Below are positions 1 through 8,099 of a stretch of 41,302 nucleotides of DNA, in pieces. The number at the start of each line of letters is the position of its first letter. Position 1 is the first letter of the stretch. Both the position numbers and the translations under genes were made by a program. Source of the DNA: Bacteroidaceae bacterium (lineage in GTDB: Bacteria > Bacteroidota > Bacteroidia > Bacteroidales > Bacteroidaceae); assembly GCA_017651315.1 (NCBI GenBank), contig JAGCDE010000011.1:1-41302 (forward strand), written 5' to 3'. Under the pieces are notes generated by a model. That model saw nothing but the letters and a program-made list of their open reading frames with translations, searched no databases and had not been told where the DNA came from.

Positions 1-276
1 AAGATTGAAATATTCAACTTCATGAGTTTGAGTTTTCCCCTCCATAGCACCATGTTGAGTGGTATTCGCAAATTTTGCGACTACCTCTTCGCCTTCCAGT
101 TCCTCCTTAAGAGCATTATTGATATGCTTACTGATAGTTTTATAATTACGATTAAACAAATCAGCTAATTGCTGACGTGTCAGCCACACAGTCTCACCAT
201 CCAGCCGGACATCAATCTGAGTCTGTCCGTCCTCTGTCTCATAGATTACAATCTGATTTTTCTCTTCGTTTTTCAT
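1..276 (-). CDS. RhuM-family (virulence RhuM) protein, N-terminal part only
   Basis: An open frame starts at the ATG at 276 on the minus strand and runs off the left edge, giving 92 residues. The protein begins MKNEEKNQIVIYETEDGQ and continues with TVWLTRQQLADLFNRN, then KTISKHINN and VVAKFANT. This is the recognisable start of RhuM-family proteins, which carry a winged or helix-turn-helix-like N-terminal segment and are often found on genomic islands and next to Fic genes. The molecular function of RhuM is not settled. A good Bacteroides-type promoter lies upstream at 348-380. The gene sits just beyond the 3' end of a tRNA gene, a common site for island insertion. That it marks an island edge is inference only, because the rest lies outside the window. 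Confidence 0.8.
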   Translation of the reverse strand, partial: MKNEEKNQIVIYETEDGQTQIDVRLDGETVWLTRQQLADLFNRNYKTISKHINNALKEELEGEEVVAKFANTTQHGAMEGKTQTHEVEYFNL

Positions 277-347
277 AATTAAAAAGTTTTGATGTTAGTA
301 AATAGTGTCTTGGTATCAAAATTCAATACTGCAAACACATGGCTATT

Positions 348-380
348 GCAAATATAAAAAATCCAAACAAATGTATCAAA
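348..380 (-). promoter_or_regulatory. Bacteroides-type promoter for the RhuM-family gene
   Basis: On the minus strand there is a -33 TTTG (377-380), a 20-base spacer and a -7 box TATATTTG(C) (348-356). This matches the Bacteroidota sigma-ABfr consensus TTTG-N19..21-TAnnTTTG. It lies about 70 bases before the ATG at 276. Just upstream (381-426) is an imperfect inverted repeat built on AACGAT/ATCGTT and GACGCA/TGCGTC that could be an operator. Confidence 0.6.
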
Positions 381-539
381 TGACGCAAAGCGAAACGATC
401 ATAATGCGTCATCGTTTTGCATCATCTGGCAAAAACATGAAATGGATAAATGGCAGGGCTTGTAAAATACGATAGTTTAACCTCAATTGTGTGACAAAAA
501 ATTTAAAATGGGGTACAAAAGTGGTACAAATTTGAATCT

Positions 540-578
540 TTAAAAATAAATGTGCCCCAGAAATACTTCTGAGGCACA
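540..578 (-). terminator. Rho-independent terminator of the tRNA-Arg gene
   Basis: A 12-bp stem (551-562 with 567-578, one G-U pair in the minus-strand RNA) and a four-base loop are followed on the minus strand by TTTATTTTTAAAG. It begins 6 bases after the tRNA 3' end, so it terminates the tRNA transcript. Confidence 0.8.
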
Positions 579-584
579 TTTTCG

Positions 585-658
585 TGATTCCGCCGGGATT
601 CAAACCCGGAACCTTCTGATCCGTAGTCAGATGCTCTATTCAGTTAAGCTACGGAACC
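585..658 (-). tRNA. tRNA-Arg (anticodon ACG)
   Basis: The minus strand folds as a complete 74-base cloverleaf: a 7-bp acceptor (GGTTCCG/CGGAATC), the D arm GCTT...GAGC, the anticodon stem TCTGA/TCAGA with loop CTACGGA (anticodon ACG), and the T arm CCGGG-TTTGAAT-CCCGG. The discriminator is A and CCA is not encoded. ACG reads CGN arginine codons after A34 is converted to inosine by TadA. A terminator follows directly, and the nearest promoter box is about 190 bases upstream, so the precursor has a long structured leader. Confidence 0.95.
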
Positions 659-676
659 AATCCTTAAGCCAAACGA

Positions 677-815
677 ACAAAGAAAACTTGTTTTTCTTTG
701 TATTCATTTGAAGCGACGGGAAAAAGGAACTCGTTCATTTTTCACGTTGATTCAAATGAATCAAGAGAGCTTGCTCTCTTTGTCGTGGCGTGGATTGGTC
801 GGACGAAGTCCAACC
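677..815 (-). other. Structured leader upstream of tRNA-Arg (several perfect hairpins)
   Basis: The stretch between the promoter box at 851-859 and the tRNA contains no gene but several inverted repeats. They are a 10-bp stem at 677-686/692-701, an 11-bp repeat at 702-712/751-761, an 8-bp near-palindrome at 763-770/773-780 and an 8-bp stem with a three-base loop at 797-804/808-815 (one mismatch). I do not recognise this as a known RNA family. It could be the 5' part of the tRNA precursor or a separate small RNA. Confidence 0.4.
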
Positions 816-850
816 ATCCTTTTGATGTGGCTTTAATTTCTTAAAGCGGT

Positions 851-859
851 GCAAAGGTA
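851..859 (-). promoter_or_regulatory. -7 promoter box TACCTTTGC, probably for the tRNA-Arg transcript
   Basis: The minus strand reads TACCTTTGC, an exact match to the Bacteroidota -7 box TAnnTTTG followed by C. The -33 region is only weakly conserved (TGTG about 20 bases upstream). It is the only strong box between trpA and the tRNA. Confidence 0.5.
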
Positions 860-917
860 CGTTTTTATTTCTACAATCGCACACTTCTTGACCTATTTTT
901 TGCAAGAAATAACGTTT

Positions 918-1691
918 TTATTTCTGCAGCGTATCATTAAGAGCATCAAATGCCTGATTAGCATCACCAAACTCCTCCAGCAACTGCACAAACTTACTGC
1001 CGATTATGCATCCGGCGGCGTTTGCCTGAGCGCTCTCTAAGGTCTGCTTGTTGCTTATTCCGAATCCTATCATGCGCGGATGCCTGAGCCCCATCCCGTT
1101 CACATGGTTAAAGTACTCCTGTTTCTTAAGGTCAAACTCCTTCTGGGCGCCGGTTGTGGCGGCACTGCTCACCATATAGATGAATCCGTCGGTATTTTCA
1201 TCTATGAATCGGATGCGCTCGTCGCTGGTCTCAGGTGTTATGAGCATGATGATACGCACGTCGTACTTATCGGCCACAGGTTTTACCTGGCTCAGATAGT
1301 CGTTGAACGGCAGGTCCGGAATAATCACGCCGTCTATCCCTACCTCGCTGCATTTCTTAAAGAACGCATCAAATCCATACTGGTAAATGGGATTAAGGTA
1401 GCCCATAAAGACCAGCGGCATCTTTACATCCTTACGTATGTCGGACAACTGCTCAAACAGCAGTCTGAGCGTCATTCCGTTGCGCAGGGCCTTGGTGGCT
1501 GCATCCTGGATTACGGGACCGTCGGCCATAGGATCGCTGAACGGGATTCCCACTTCAATCATATCGACTCCCTTACTCTCAAGGATGCGGATTATCTGCG
1601 CGGTACTGTCAAGCGTGGGGTGTCCGGCGCAGAAATAGAGTGAAAGTATGCCTTGTTTCTTCTCAGTGAACAACTTATTTATCCTGTTCAT
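918..1691 (-). CDS. trpA: Tryptophan synthase alpha chain
   Basis: TrpA cleaves indole-3-glycerol phosphate to indole and glyceraldehyde 3-phosphate and passes indole to TrpB in the cytosolic alpha2-beta2 complex. The 257-residue product has the usual TrpA length. The signature VDMIEVGIPFSDPMADGP carries the catalytic Glu (MIEVG) and Asp (MADGP), and the phosphate-binding glycine-rich segments near MIGFGISN and GCIIGS are present. I chose the ATG at 1691 (MNRINKLF), which overlaps the end of trpF by 17 bases. A longer frame from 1718 would add a non-conserved extension. It is the last gene of the trp operon. No obvious terminator hairpin was seen directly after it. Confidence 0.96.
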   Translation of the reverse strand: MNRINKLFTEKKQGILSLYFCAGHPTLDSTAQIIRILESKGVDMIEVGIPFSDPMADGPVIQDAATKALRNGMTLRLLFEQLSDIRKDVKMPLVFMGYLNPIYQYGFDAFFKKCSEVGIDGVIIPDLPFNDYLSQVKPVADKYDVRIIMLITPETSDERIRFIDENTDGFIYMVSSAATTGAQKEFDLKKQEYFNHVNGMGLRHPRMIGFGISNKQTLESAQANAAGCIIGSKFVQLLEEFGDANQAFDALNDTLQK

Positions 1692-2304
1692 AATTACGTA
1701 TGTTATTGATAAATACACTCAGTTTGTCAATCTCTTTAAGTCCGGGTTCCGTCTCAAAGCGGCTGTTCAGGTCGATGCCTGCGAACTGCGGGTGACCGAT
1801 GCATGAAACGCTATCCTCCATACCCGGCCCTATTCCGCCTGCCAGCAGGAACGGTTTGCAGCCCTGATATCTGTCCAGAAGGCTCCAGTCAAAACTCCGG
1901 CCGCTGCCGCCCCATCCGCTGCATTTGGTGTCAAACAGGAACATATCCACGCCGTCGGCACGCTCAAATGCGCTGCAGACATCAAAATCCGATGCCGATG
2001 CCACATGGATGGCTTTCATTATGGGCAGTCCCGTGGCCTTATGGATGGCGCTGCAGAGCTCCGGCGTCTCGGTTCCGTGCAGCTGTATGCGGTTGAGCCC
2101 CAGTTCACGAACCTTTAGGACCACCTCATCGGCCATGGGATTGACAAAGACCCCCACTCTGCACACATCGGGCAGGTAACCGGGCCGGCCGCTCACGTAA
2201 CGCTTGCTGCCGCTCCAGCACATAAACCCCATCATATCAGGGCGTATGCTCTCTACCTCCCTGATATTCTGAGCGTCACGCATTCCACAGACTTTGATGA
2301 TCAT
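1675..2304 (-). CDS. trpF: Phosphoribosylanthranilate isomerase
   Basis: TrpF performs the Amadori rearrangement of phosphoribosylanthranilate to CdRP, the third dedicated step of tryptophan synthesis. The 209-residue protein starts MIIKVCGMRDAQNI, where the Cys of KVCGMRD is the general base. The general acid Asp lies in LFDTKCSGWGGSGRSFDW. The C-terminal segments FLLAGGIGP and GIDLNSRFE match the phosphate-binding part of the TIM barrel. It is a separate gene, not fused to trpC as in enterobacteria. Its start overlaps the trpC stop by 4 bases, which suggests translational coupling. Confidence 0.96.
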   Translation of the reverse strand: MIIKVCGMRDAQNIREVESIRPDMMGFMCWSGSKRYVSGRPGYLPDVCRVGVFVNPMADEVVLKVRELGLNRIQLHGTETPELCSAIHKATGLPIMKAIHVASASDFDVCSAFERADGVDMFLFDTKCSGWGGSGRSFDWSLLDRYQGCKPFLLAGGIGPGMEDSVSCIGHPQFAGIDLNSRFETEPGLKEIDKLSVFINNIRNYEQDK

Positions 2305-3092
2305 ATCGCTGCAATGAATTCGGCAAGAGCCTTACCCGGGTCATTATTCTTCATGAAACACTCTCCCATCAGGAATCCGCGGAATCCGGCTGCACGCAAA
2401 AGGCGCACAGTATCTGGATTGCTTATGCCGCTCTCGCTCACTTTTACGGCATCTGTATCAATTTTCTCTGCCAAACGGAATGAGTTTGCCACATCAGTCC
2501 TGAAAGTGCCTAAATTGCGGTTGTTTATGCCCGCCATATCTGGATCACATTCCAGATAGTCAAGTTCCTCCTCACTGTGCATCTCCAGCAGGACCTCAAG
2601 TTTAAGGTCATGTGCTGTACGGGTCAGTGTGCGGCACTCTTCGCGGCTCAGGTCAGCAGCTATCAGCAATACGGCATCGGCACCTGCCTCCCTGGCCTCA
2701 AACAGCTGATACTCATCTATTATGAACTCCTTACGCAGTATGGGTATTTCAACCGCATCACGCACCTGAGGTATGAAATCAAGCCTCCCTCCAAAATATT
2801 CATTGTCAGTAAGTATGCTCAGGGCCGATGCCCCACCCTCAGCGTACTTGGGCACCACATCCACAGGCAGGGCGTTTTCATGTATCCAGCCTTTGGATGG
2901 GCTCTTGCGCTTGAACTCCGCTATGATGCCGTATGGACTGGCGGCCAGCGCGCGGCTCATGCTTCGTTCTGCTATGCCATCGGCCATAAGACGCTCCACG
3001 CGGGCATAGAGCTCACGTGGCGGGACCAGCTGTTTCTGCCGCTCCAGCTCAACCCGCTTATAGGCTACTATCTCCTGCAGTATATCGGTCAT
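2301..3092 (-). CDS. trpC: Indole-3-glycerol phosphate synthase
   Basis: TrpC closes the indole ring of CdRP to give indole-3-glycerol phosphate. The 263-residue product has the family signatures IIAEFKRKSPSKGWI (catalytic Lys), ILRKEFIIDEYQ, ELLEMH-like LLEMHSEEE, GINNRNLGTF and VSESGI in the expected order. The ATG at 3092 overlaps the trpD stop by 4 bases and the stop overlaps trpF. It is monofunctional, with a typical length of about 260 residues. Confidence 0.96.
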   Translation of the reverse strand: MTDILQEIVAYKRVELERQKQLVPPRELYARVERLMADGIAERSMSRALAASPYGIIAEFKRKSPSKGWIHENALPVDVVPKYAEGGASALSILTDNEYFGGRLDFIPQVRDAVEIPILRKEFIIDEYQLFEAREAGADAVLLIAADLSREECRTLTRTAHDLKLEVLLEMHSEEELDYLECDPDMAGINNRNLGTFRTDVANSFRLAEKIDTDAVKVSESGISNPDTVRLLRAAGFRGFLMGECFMKNNDPGKALAEFIAAI

Positions 3093-4084
3093 TGGTTAAT
3101 CTCTACGAATTTGCGGAAAGCCTTAAGCGCACGACCGCTGTTTATTGATTCACGCGCCATAGCCACACTGTCTTCTATGCTCATGTTACGGTCCATAATG
3201 CCTATTCCGCAGGCTGCGTTGGCTATTATCACGTTCTTCTGCGCATCAGTGGCCTTCCCCTCCAGCACGTTGTCGAATACGGTCTTTGCATCGGATATCG
3301 AGTAGCCTCCGAAAATATCTTCAGGCATTACATAATCCAGCCCCATATCCTTGGGAGTGAACACCTTCTCATAGTAATTGGTCACCACCTTGAATCCGCT
3401 TGTAAGTGAAATCTCGTCATAACCGTCATAACTCGTGATGACTCCGAAATTGTCACCTATACGCTGATGGATATTCACATAAAGCCTCAGCTGAGCTTGT
3501 GTGGCCGTTCCGTGCAGTGAGTTCCGGGGATGACACGGGTTCACGAGCGGACCCAGCAGATTGAAGCATGTGGGTATGCCCAAAGCCTTGCGGGTGGGCC
3601 CCACTGACTTCATCCCGTATGCGAATAGGGGCGCATGGAAATAGCATACGCCTGATTCGTCAAGTGAACGGCGCAGTTTGTCCTCATCATCAGTGAACTT
3701 CACTCCATGCTCCTGGAGTACATTACTGGCACCGCTCACGCTGCTGCTGCCGCTGTTCCCGTGCTTGGTAACCTTATATCCGGCACCTGCTATCACAAAT
3801 GCTGAGCATGTGCTTATATTGAAGGTATTCTTGCCGTCACCGCCTGTACCCACTATGTCAAGGGTGTTTTCCGAATCCAGGTCAATATGCTTACCTGTCT
3901 CAAGCAGTCCCTGACGGAACCCCAACAGTTCATCCACAGTCACTCCTCTGGTCTGGATGGCCATCAGAAGAGCGGCTATCTGCTGTTCATTGTACTTGCC
4001 GTCAATAATTGTCAGCATAATGGCGTGCGCCTCATCCTGTGTCAGTGTGACACCGTCAATCAGTTTTAAAAGGTACTGTTTCAT
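3089..4084 (-). CDS. trpD: Anthranilate phosphoribosyltransferase
   Basis: TrpD transfers the phosphoribosyl group of PRPP to anthranilate. The 331-residue product contains the family glycine-rich PRPP site DIVGTGGDGKNTFNIST at about 80, the KHGN motif, GSSSVSGASNVLQ and the GPTRKALGIPTCFNLLGPLVNP block. It is not fused to the glutaminase TrpG, which is encoded separately 14 bases upstream. The start at 4084 (MKQYLLKLIDG) gives the standard N-terminus. Confidence 0.96.
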   Translation of the reverse strand: MKQYLLKLIDGVTLTQDEAHAIMLTIIDGKYNEQQIAALLMAIQTRGVTVDELLGFRQGLLETGKHIDLDSENTLDIVGTGGDGKNTFNISTCSAFVIAGAGYKVTKHGNSGSSSVSGASNVLQEHGVKFTDDEDKLRRSLDESGVCYFHAPLFAYGMKSVGPTRKALGIPTCFNLLGPLVNPCHPRNSLHGTATQAQLRLYVNIHQRIGDNFGVITSYDGYDEISLTSGFKVVTNYYEKVFTPKDMGLDYVMPEDIFGGYSISDAKTVFDNVLEGKATDAQKNVIIANAACGIGIMDRNMSIEDSVAMARESINSGRALKAFRKFVEINQ

Positions 4085-4098
4085 AGTTTTTTATGTTT

Positions 4099-4668
4099 TT
4101 ATTTATTATTCAACCAGTTATTGATTATAGTCTTTCCCTGTGGAGTCAGTACGCTCTCAGGGTGATATTGTATTCCCCGTATATCATATTCACGGTGTCT
4201 GAGGGACATTATGTATCCGTCATCGCTGCGGCCGGTCACCTCTATGCATTCGGGCAGATCCTTGTCATTGACCACCCACGAGTGGTAACGCCCTACCTCA
4301 AACTCTGCCGGCAGGCCATTGAAAAGGTAATCCTGCGCCGTGACATGTACCGGCGTAGCCACTCCATGAACCACATTGCCTATGTTGAGCAGCCTGGCTC
4401 CGAAAGCCTCGCCAATGGCCTGATGCCCCAGACAGATGCCAAGAATGGGCTTGCGTCCGGCATACGCCATGATAACCTGAGGCATAAGTCCCGCCTCGCT
4501 CGGTATTCCGGGCCCCGGAGAGAGTACAATCCTGTCATACTGCTCCAGGTCCTCAATCCGGAACTTATCGTTACGTACTACAGTCACACCTGCTCCAAGC
4601 TCTTTCAAGAGATGGCTCAGATTGTATGTGAATGAGTCATAGTTGTCTATTATTACGGTCTTTATCAT
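4099..4668 (-). CDS. trpG: Anthranilate synthase glutamine amidotransferase component
   Basis: TrpG is the class-I glutaminase that supplies ammonia to TrpE. In its 189 residues I see the oxyanion segment SPGPGIP at 50-56, the nucleophile motif ILGICLGHQ (Cys79) and the His-Glu pair in QYHPESVLT near the C-terminus, so the triad is complete. It overlaps the trpE stop by 4 bases. The protein could in principle also serve para-aminobenzoate synthesis (PabA), but its place between trpE and trpD makes anthranilate synthase the main job. Confidence 0.95.
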   Translation of the reverse strand: MIKTVIIDNYDSFTYNLSHLLKELGAGVTVVRNDKFRIEDLEQYDRIVLSPGPGIPSEAGLMPQVIMAYAGRKPILGICLGHQAIGEAFGARLLNIGNVVHGVATPVHVTAQDYLFNGLPAEFEVGRYHSWVVNDKDLPECIEVTGRSDDGYIMSLRHREYDIRGIQYHPESVLTPQGKTIINNWLNNK

Positions 4669-6065
4669 AACTGCTCTGCCATTAAGATAGCCTTGCGCAG
4701 TGCGCCCAGCTTGTTGTTAACCTCCTGTAATTCATATTCCACATCGCTCTTGGCCACTATTCCGCCGCCGGCCTGGAACCAGAGTTCACCGTTGCGGCTC
4801 ACGAAAGTGCGTATGGTGATGGCCTGGTTCAGGTCACCGTTAAAGCCTATAAAGCCGATGCAGCCGCCGTAGGCACCGCGGTTGTGCGGCTCATACTCGC
4901 TGATAAGCTGCATGGCGCGTACCTTGGGGGCGCCACTCAGTGTGCCGGCCGGGAAAGTGTCAATGAATGCCCTTACAGGATCGGCATCACTGTCTAACTC
5001 TCCCGATACGCGGCTCACAAGGTGTATTACATGGCTGTAGTACTGCATATCCTTAAAGAAGTCAACATGTACGTCATGGCAGTTACGGCTCAGGTCGTTG
5101 CGGGCCAGGTCCACCAGCATAACGTGCTCGGCATTCTCCTTGGGGTCGTTCTTGAGGTAGAGGGCGTTCTCGCGGTCCTGCTCGGCATTACCGGTACGCT
5201 TAGTGGTTCCGGCTATGGGGTCTATGTATGCATGACGGCCCTGTATGCGGCAATGGGTCTCAGGGCTTGAGCCGAAAATCCTGAACCCTCCAAAGTCAAA
5301 ATAGAACAGGTACGGACTGGGATTGATGCTCCTCAGGGCGCGGTACAGCTGGAAGTCATCACCGGAGTATGCCTGCCTGAAACGGCGTGACAGCACAATC
5401 TGGAACACATCTCCGCGCTTGCAGTGGGCTATTCCGCGGCGTATGTTCTCGCGGTGCCCGTCATCGGTCAGGGTACTTGTGCAATCGCCTACCGCACGGA
5501 ATCCGAATGTGCGGAATGTATGGGAACTGAGGCTGTGCTCAAACCTGTCGAGCGAACCGGTCTCATTGTCAGCAAGCAGCTCGATAAGAGTCAGCTCGTT
5601 GCTGTAATGGTCAAATACCGCAATGCTCTTGAACAATGTATATTGCATATCGGCCGCATCATTCTCCTTCTGCGTCTCATCCTTGATCTCTATGTTCTCA
5701 AAGTAGCGTACGGCATTGAATGTGGTGAATCCGTACAGGCCGCAGTAGTTGCTGCCGTCACCCTCTATGCTGAAACGGCTCAGGAATTCATTTATGAGCC
5801 TCGCTGCGTCATAATCGGCATTAATGGCATGCTCCTGCATGGTTCCGTCAGGGAACAGCATGAATCCTGTCCCATGTGCTATGCTTACAGTCGCAACCGG
5901 GTTAATGGCGATGAATGACTTGGAGTTCTCAACACCGTGATAGTCTGAGCTCTCCATGAGTACGCTCTGTGAGTAAAGGTCTCGTACGTTGAGATATGCC
6001 GTCACTGGCGTAAGCAGGTCGCCGGCAACTTTCCGGCTTGCCGTATGGTAATTAAATTGCTTCAT
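4665..6065 (-). CDS. trpE: Anthranilate synthase component I
   Basis: TrpE makes anthranilate from chorismate and is the usual point of tryptophan feedback inhibition. The 466-residue product has the chorismate-binding domain signatures [79 protein letters not shown] and [11 protein letters not shown]. An N-terminal LLESSDYH-like motif is visible as [10 protein letters not shown], the usual tryptophan-inhibition site region. I chose the ATG at 6065 ([11 protein letters not shown]), which overlaps trpB by 14 bases. Upstream in-frame ATGs at 6077 and 6113 lie within trpB and add non-conserved residues. Confidence 0.95.
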   Translation of the reverse strand: MKQFNYHTASRKVAGDLLTPVTAYLNVRDLYSQSVLMESSDYHGVENSKSFIAINPVATVSIAHGTGFMLFPDGTMQEHAINADYDAARLINEFLSRFSIEGDGSNYCGLYGFTTFNAVRYFENIEIKDETQKENDAADMQYTLFKSIAVFDHYSNELTLIELLADNETGSLDRFEHSLSSHTFRTFGFRAVGDCTSTLTDDGHRENIRRGIAHCKRGDVFQIVLSRRFRQAYSGDDFQLYRALRSINPSPYLFYFDFGGFRIFGSSPETHCRIQGRHAYIDPIAGTTKRTGNAEQDRENALYLKNDPKENAEHVMLVDLARNDLSRNCHDVHVDFFKDMQYYSHVIHLVSRVSGELDSDADPVRAFIDTFPAGTLSGAPKVRAMQLISEYEPHNRGAYGGCIGFIGFNGDLNQAITIRTFVSRNGELWFQAGGGIVAKSDVEYELQEVNNKLGALRKAILMAEQL

Positions 6066-7254
6066 AGTCAATCTCATCTTTATGTTTGAGGTATGTGTTA
6101 AGGTCCTTGTCACCGCGCCCGCTTACCGTAAGCACCACTACATCATTCTTTTGGAACTTCATCCTGGGCAGCATGGCCAGCGCATGACTGCTTTCAAGTG
6201 CCGGGATGATACCTTCCAGTCTGGTCAGCTCAAAGGCGGCCTGAAGGGCCTCGCTGTCGTTCACGGCCATCACCTGTGCGCGTCCCGTCTTATAAAGGTT
6301 GCAGTGAATGGGGCCGGTGCCGGGATAATCCAGTCCTGCCGATATTGAATACGGTTCGATTATCTGGCCGTCAGGAGTCTGCATAACCATGATGCGGCTT
6401 CCGTGTAATATTCCCGGAGTCCCTATCTCCATCGATGCTGCAGTCTGAGGGGTATCCATACCCATTCCTCCGGCCTCGCCAAGCACCAGCTTGACGCGCT
6501 CGTCATCAATGTAATGATATATCGTCCCTGCAGCGTTGCTGCCACCGCCTACGCAGGCCATCAGGTAATCGGGATAATCACGGCCCTCTTTCTCCATAAG
6601 CTGCCCCTTAATTTCGGCCGATATCACGCTCTGCAGTCTGGCCACCATATCGGGATAAGGATGCGGACCTACCGTGCTTCCTATTATGTAGAATGTATCG
6701 GCAGGATGACAGCACCAGTCGCGTATAGCCTCGTTGGTGGCGTCCTTGAGTGTCTTGTTGCCGCTATAGACCGGCATCACCTCAGCCCCGAGCATCCGCA
6801 TACGCTCCACATTCACCGCCTGACGCTCCACATCTAATGCACCCATATAAACCCTGCAGGGCATATTCATAAGCGCACATACGGTTGCTGTGGCTACACC
6901 GTGCTGCCCGGCACCGGTCTCGGCTATGATACGGGTCTTGCCCATCCGCTTGGCCAGCAGGATCTGCCCTATGGAGTTGTTTATCTTGTGGGCACCGGTG
7001 TGGTTCAGGTCCTCACGCTTCAGGTAGAGTTTGCAGCCGTACTTTTGGCTCATGCGTGATGCGTAATACAGCGGACTGGGACGGCCTACATAGTCGCGCA
7101 GCAGCGCATGGAACTCTTCCTGGAACTCACGGCTCTCAATGATGGGCAGGTAGCTCTCTTTCAGGGTCTCCACGGTCTTGTAGAGAATCTCGGGGATGTA
7201 GGCACCTCCAAACTCTCCATAGTAACCGTTACTGTCAATCTGATAAGTATTCAT
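6052..7254 (-). CDS. trpB: Tryptophan synthase beta chain
   Basis: TrpB condenses indole with serine using pyridoxal phosphate. The 400-residue product starts [21 protein letters not shown], a standard TrpB1 N-terminus. The PLP lysine is in [13 protein letters not shown] (about Lys90), and the phosphate-binding loop [10 protein letters not shown] and the ETGAGQHG segment are both present. I chose the ATG at 7254. The in-frame ATG at 7278 adds eight residues that overlap the leader terminator region. It is the first structural gene of the operon, directly behind the attenuator at 7279-7312. Confidence 0.96.
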   Translation of the reverse strand: MNTYQIDSNGYYGEFGGAYIPEILYKTVETLKESYLPIIESREFQEEFHALLRDYVGRPSPLYYASRMSQKYGCKLYLKREDLNHTGAHKINNSIGQILLAKRMGKTRIIAETGAGQHGVATATVCALMNMPCRVYMGALDVERQAVNVERMRMLGAEVMPVYSGNKTLKDATNEAIRDWCCHPADTFYIIGSTVGPHPYPDMVARLQSVISAEIKGQLMEKEGRDYPDYLMACVGGGSNAAGTIYHYIDDERVKLVLGEAGGMGMDTPQTAASMEIGTPGILHGSRIMVMQTPDGQIIEPYSISAGLDYPGTGPIHCNLYKTGRAQVMAVNDSEALQAAFELTRLEGIIPALESSHALAMLPRMKFQKNDVVVLTVSGRGDKDLNTYLKHKDEIDYEAI

Positions 7255-7278
7255 ATTATGTTGTATGATTATTTGCAC

Positions 7279-7312
7279 AAAAAAAAGGCCCTTCGTGAGT
7301 ACCGAAAAGCCT
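7279..7312 (-). terminator. trp attenuator (rho-independent terminator between trpL and trpB)
   Basis: A 10-bp stem (7286-7295 with 7303-7312, two G-U pairs in the RNA) and a 7-base loop are followed on the minus strand by eight T residues. The 5' strand and loop contain GGTACTCACG, which can instead pair with CGTGAGGTA at the end of the leader peptide gene (about 7344-7352) as an antiterminator. With the Trp-codon leader peptide just upstream, this is a ribosome-mediated attenuator. Confidence 0.85.
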
Positions 7313-7349
7313 ATGTATTATGTTCATTTATGGATATATGGCCTCTACC

Positions 7350-7406
7350 TCACGATTTTATGTATCCTGAGTCCTGCCACCACCAGAATGAAACGTTCAT
7401 TATCAT
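7350..7406 (-). CDS. trpL: trp leader peptide (three consecutive Trp codons)
   Basis: A short minus-strand frame encodes MIMNVSFWWWQDSGYIKS and stops at TGA (7350-7352). The alternative ATG at 7400 gives 16 residues. Three consecutive TGG codons lie in its middle, and the stop codon overlaps the segment that can form the antiterminator. The promoter box lies about 20 bases upstream and the terminator about 40 bases downstream. By analogy with the enterobacterial trp leader, ribosome stalling at the Trp codons under tryptophan starvation would favour the antiterminator and read-through into trpB-E-G-D-C-F-A. Confidence 0.85.
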   Translation of the reverse strand: MIMNVSFWWWQDSGYIKS

Positions 7407-7424
7407 GTCTCCGTCGTTTGTGCT

Positions 7425-7459
7425 GCAAATTTATGAACAAAAAGTCAATATGTAACAAA
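7425..7459 (-). promoter_or_regulatory. Promoter of the trp operon
   Basis: The minus strand has a -7 box TAAATTTGC (7425-7433) and a TTTG (7456-7459) 22 bases upstream, close to the Bacteroidota promoter consensus. It places the transcript start only about 10-15 bases before the leader peptide ATG. Confidence 0.65.
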
Positions 7460-7476
7460 CAAAAGGATGTTTTTTA

Positions 7477-8097
7477 TCACGAATTTTTGTCCGAATGTAA
7501 TAATTTGGTAAGAATTATTGACAATTGGTCAGCATTCCCCGGGAATACTATTCCCTTCATCCCCACGGCAATCGCGGCGCTGACATTATCAGTGCGGTCA
7601 TCAATGAAAACACACTCCTCCGCATTTAGATTGAATTTGGACAACAACAGATTATAAACGGCCGGATCCGGTTTGACCAGTTTGACCGAACTGGAGACCA
7701 CATAGCTGTCTATGCTGGCCAATGTCCTGAAACGGCGGCGGGCCTCGGCAAATGTAGCTGCGGGCCAGTTGGTCAGGCCATATACCCCCACTCCGTCACG
7801 TTTAAGCTCTTGGATAAGCTCGTACATGCCCGGGATATCTCCGCGGCACATATCGAACCAGCGGTCACGGAACAGCGCCACAGTATCGGCGTATTCAGGG
7901 AATACGGCCTGGAGTTCAGCCACACACTTGTCCATGCTCTCACCGCGGTCCATACGGGTGAACCATTCACGGTTACATACATTCTCAGTAAAGTACCGGC
8001 ATCTCTCCGCATCGCCATTGAATACCGGCAGGAACAGGTATGCCGGGTTCCAGTCCACCAGAACGTTGCCGTAATCGAATATCACGTTTCTTATCAT
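7477..8097 (-). CDS. HAD-superfamily phosphatase (YihX-like)
   Basis: The 206-residue protein begins MIRNVIFDYGNVLVDWNP, the HAD motif I with nucleophile Asp8. As in YihX and other haloacid-dehalogenase-like members, the usual second Asp is replaced in a DYGNVL context. Motif II lies near VYGLTNWPA, and motif III/IV in KLVKPDPAVYN and ECVFIDDRTDNVSAA. YihX acts on glucose 1-phosphate, but the substrate here cannot be told from sequence. The gene starts 2 bases after the stop of the upstream M23 lipoprotein gene, so they are co-transcribed. Confidence 0.85.
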   Translation of the reverse strand: MIRNVIFDYGNVLVDWNPAYLFLPVFNGDAERCRYFTENVCNREWFTRMDRGESMDKCVAELQAVFPEYADTVALFRDRWFDMCRGDIPGMYELIQELKRDGVGVYGLTNWPAATFAEARRRFRTLASIDSYVVSSSVKLVKPDPAVYNLLLSKFNLNAEECVFIDDRTDNVSAAIAVGMKGIVFPGNADQLSIILTKLLHSDKNS

Positions 8098-8099
8098 CC

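Noticed and set aside
409-603. Minus-strand 64-codon ORF
   Set aside because: It overlaps the tRNA-Arg 3' end and its terminator; no coding features.
2577-3305. Long plus-strand ORF opposite trpC and trpD
   Set aside because: Antisense shadow of well-identified genes; no domain similarity.
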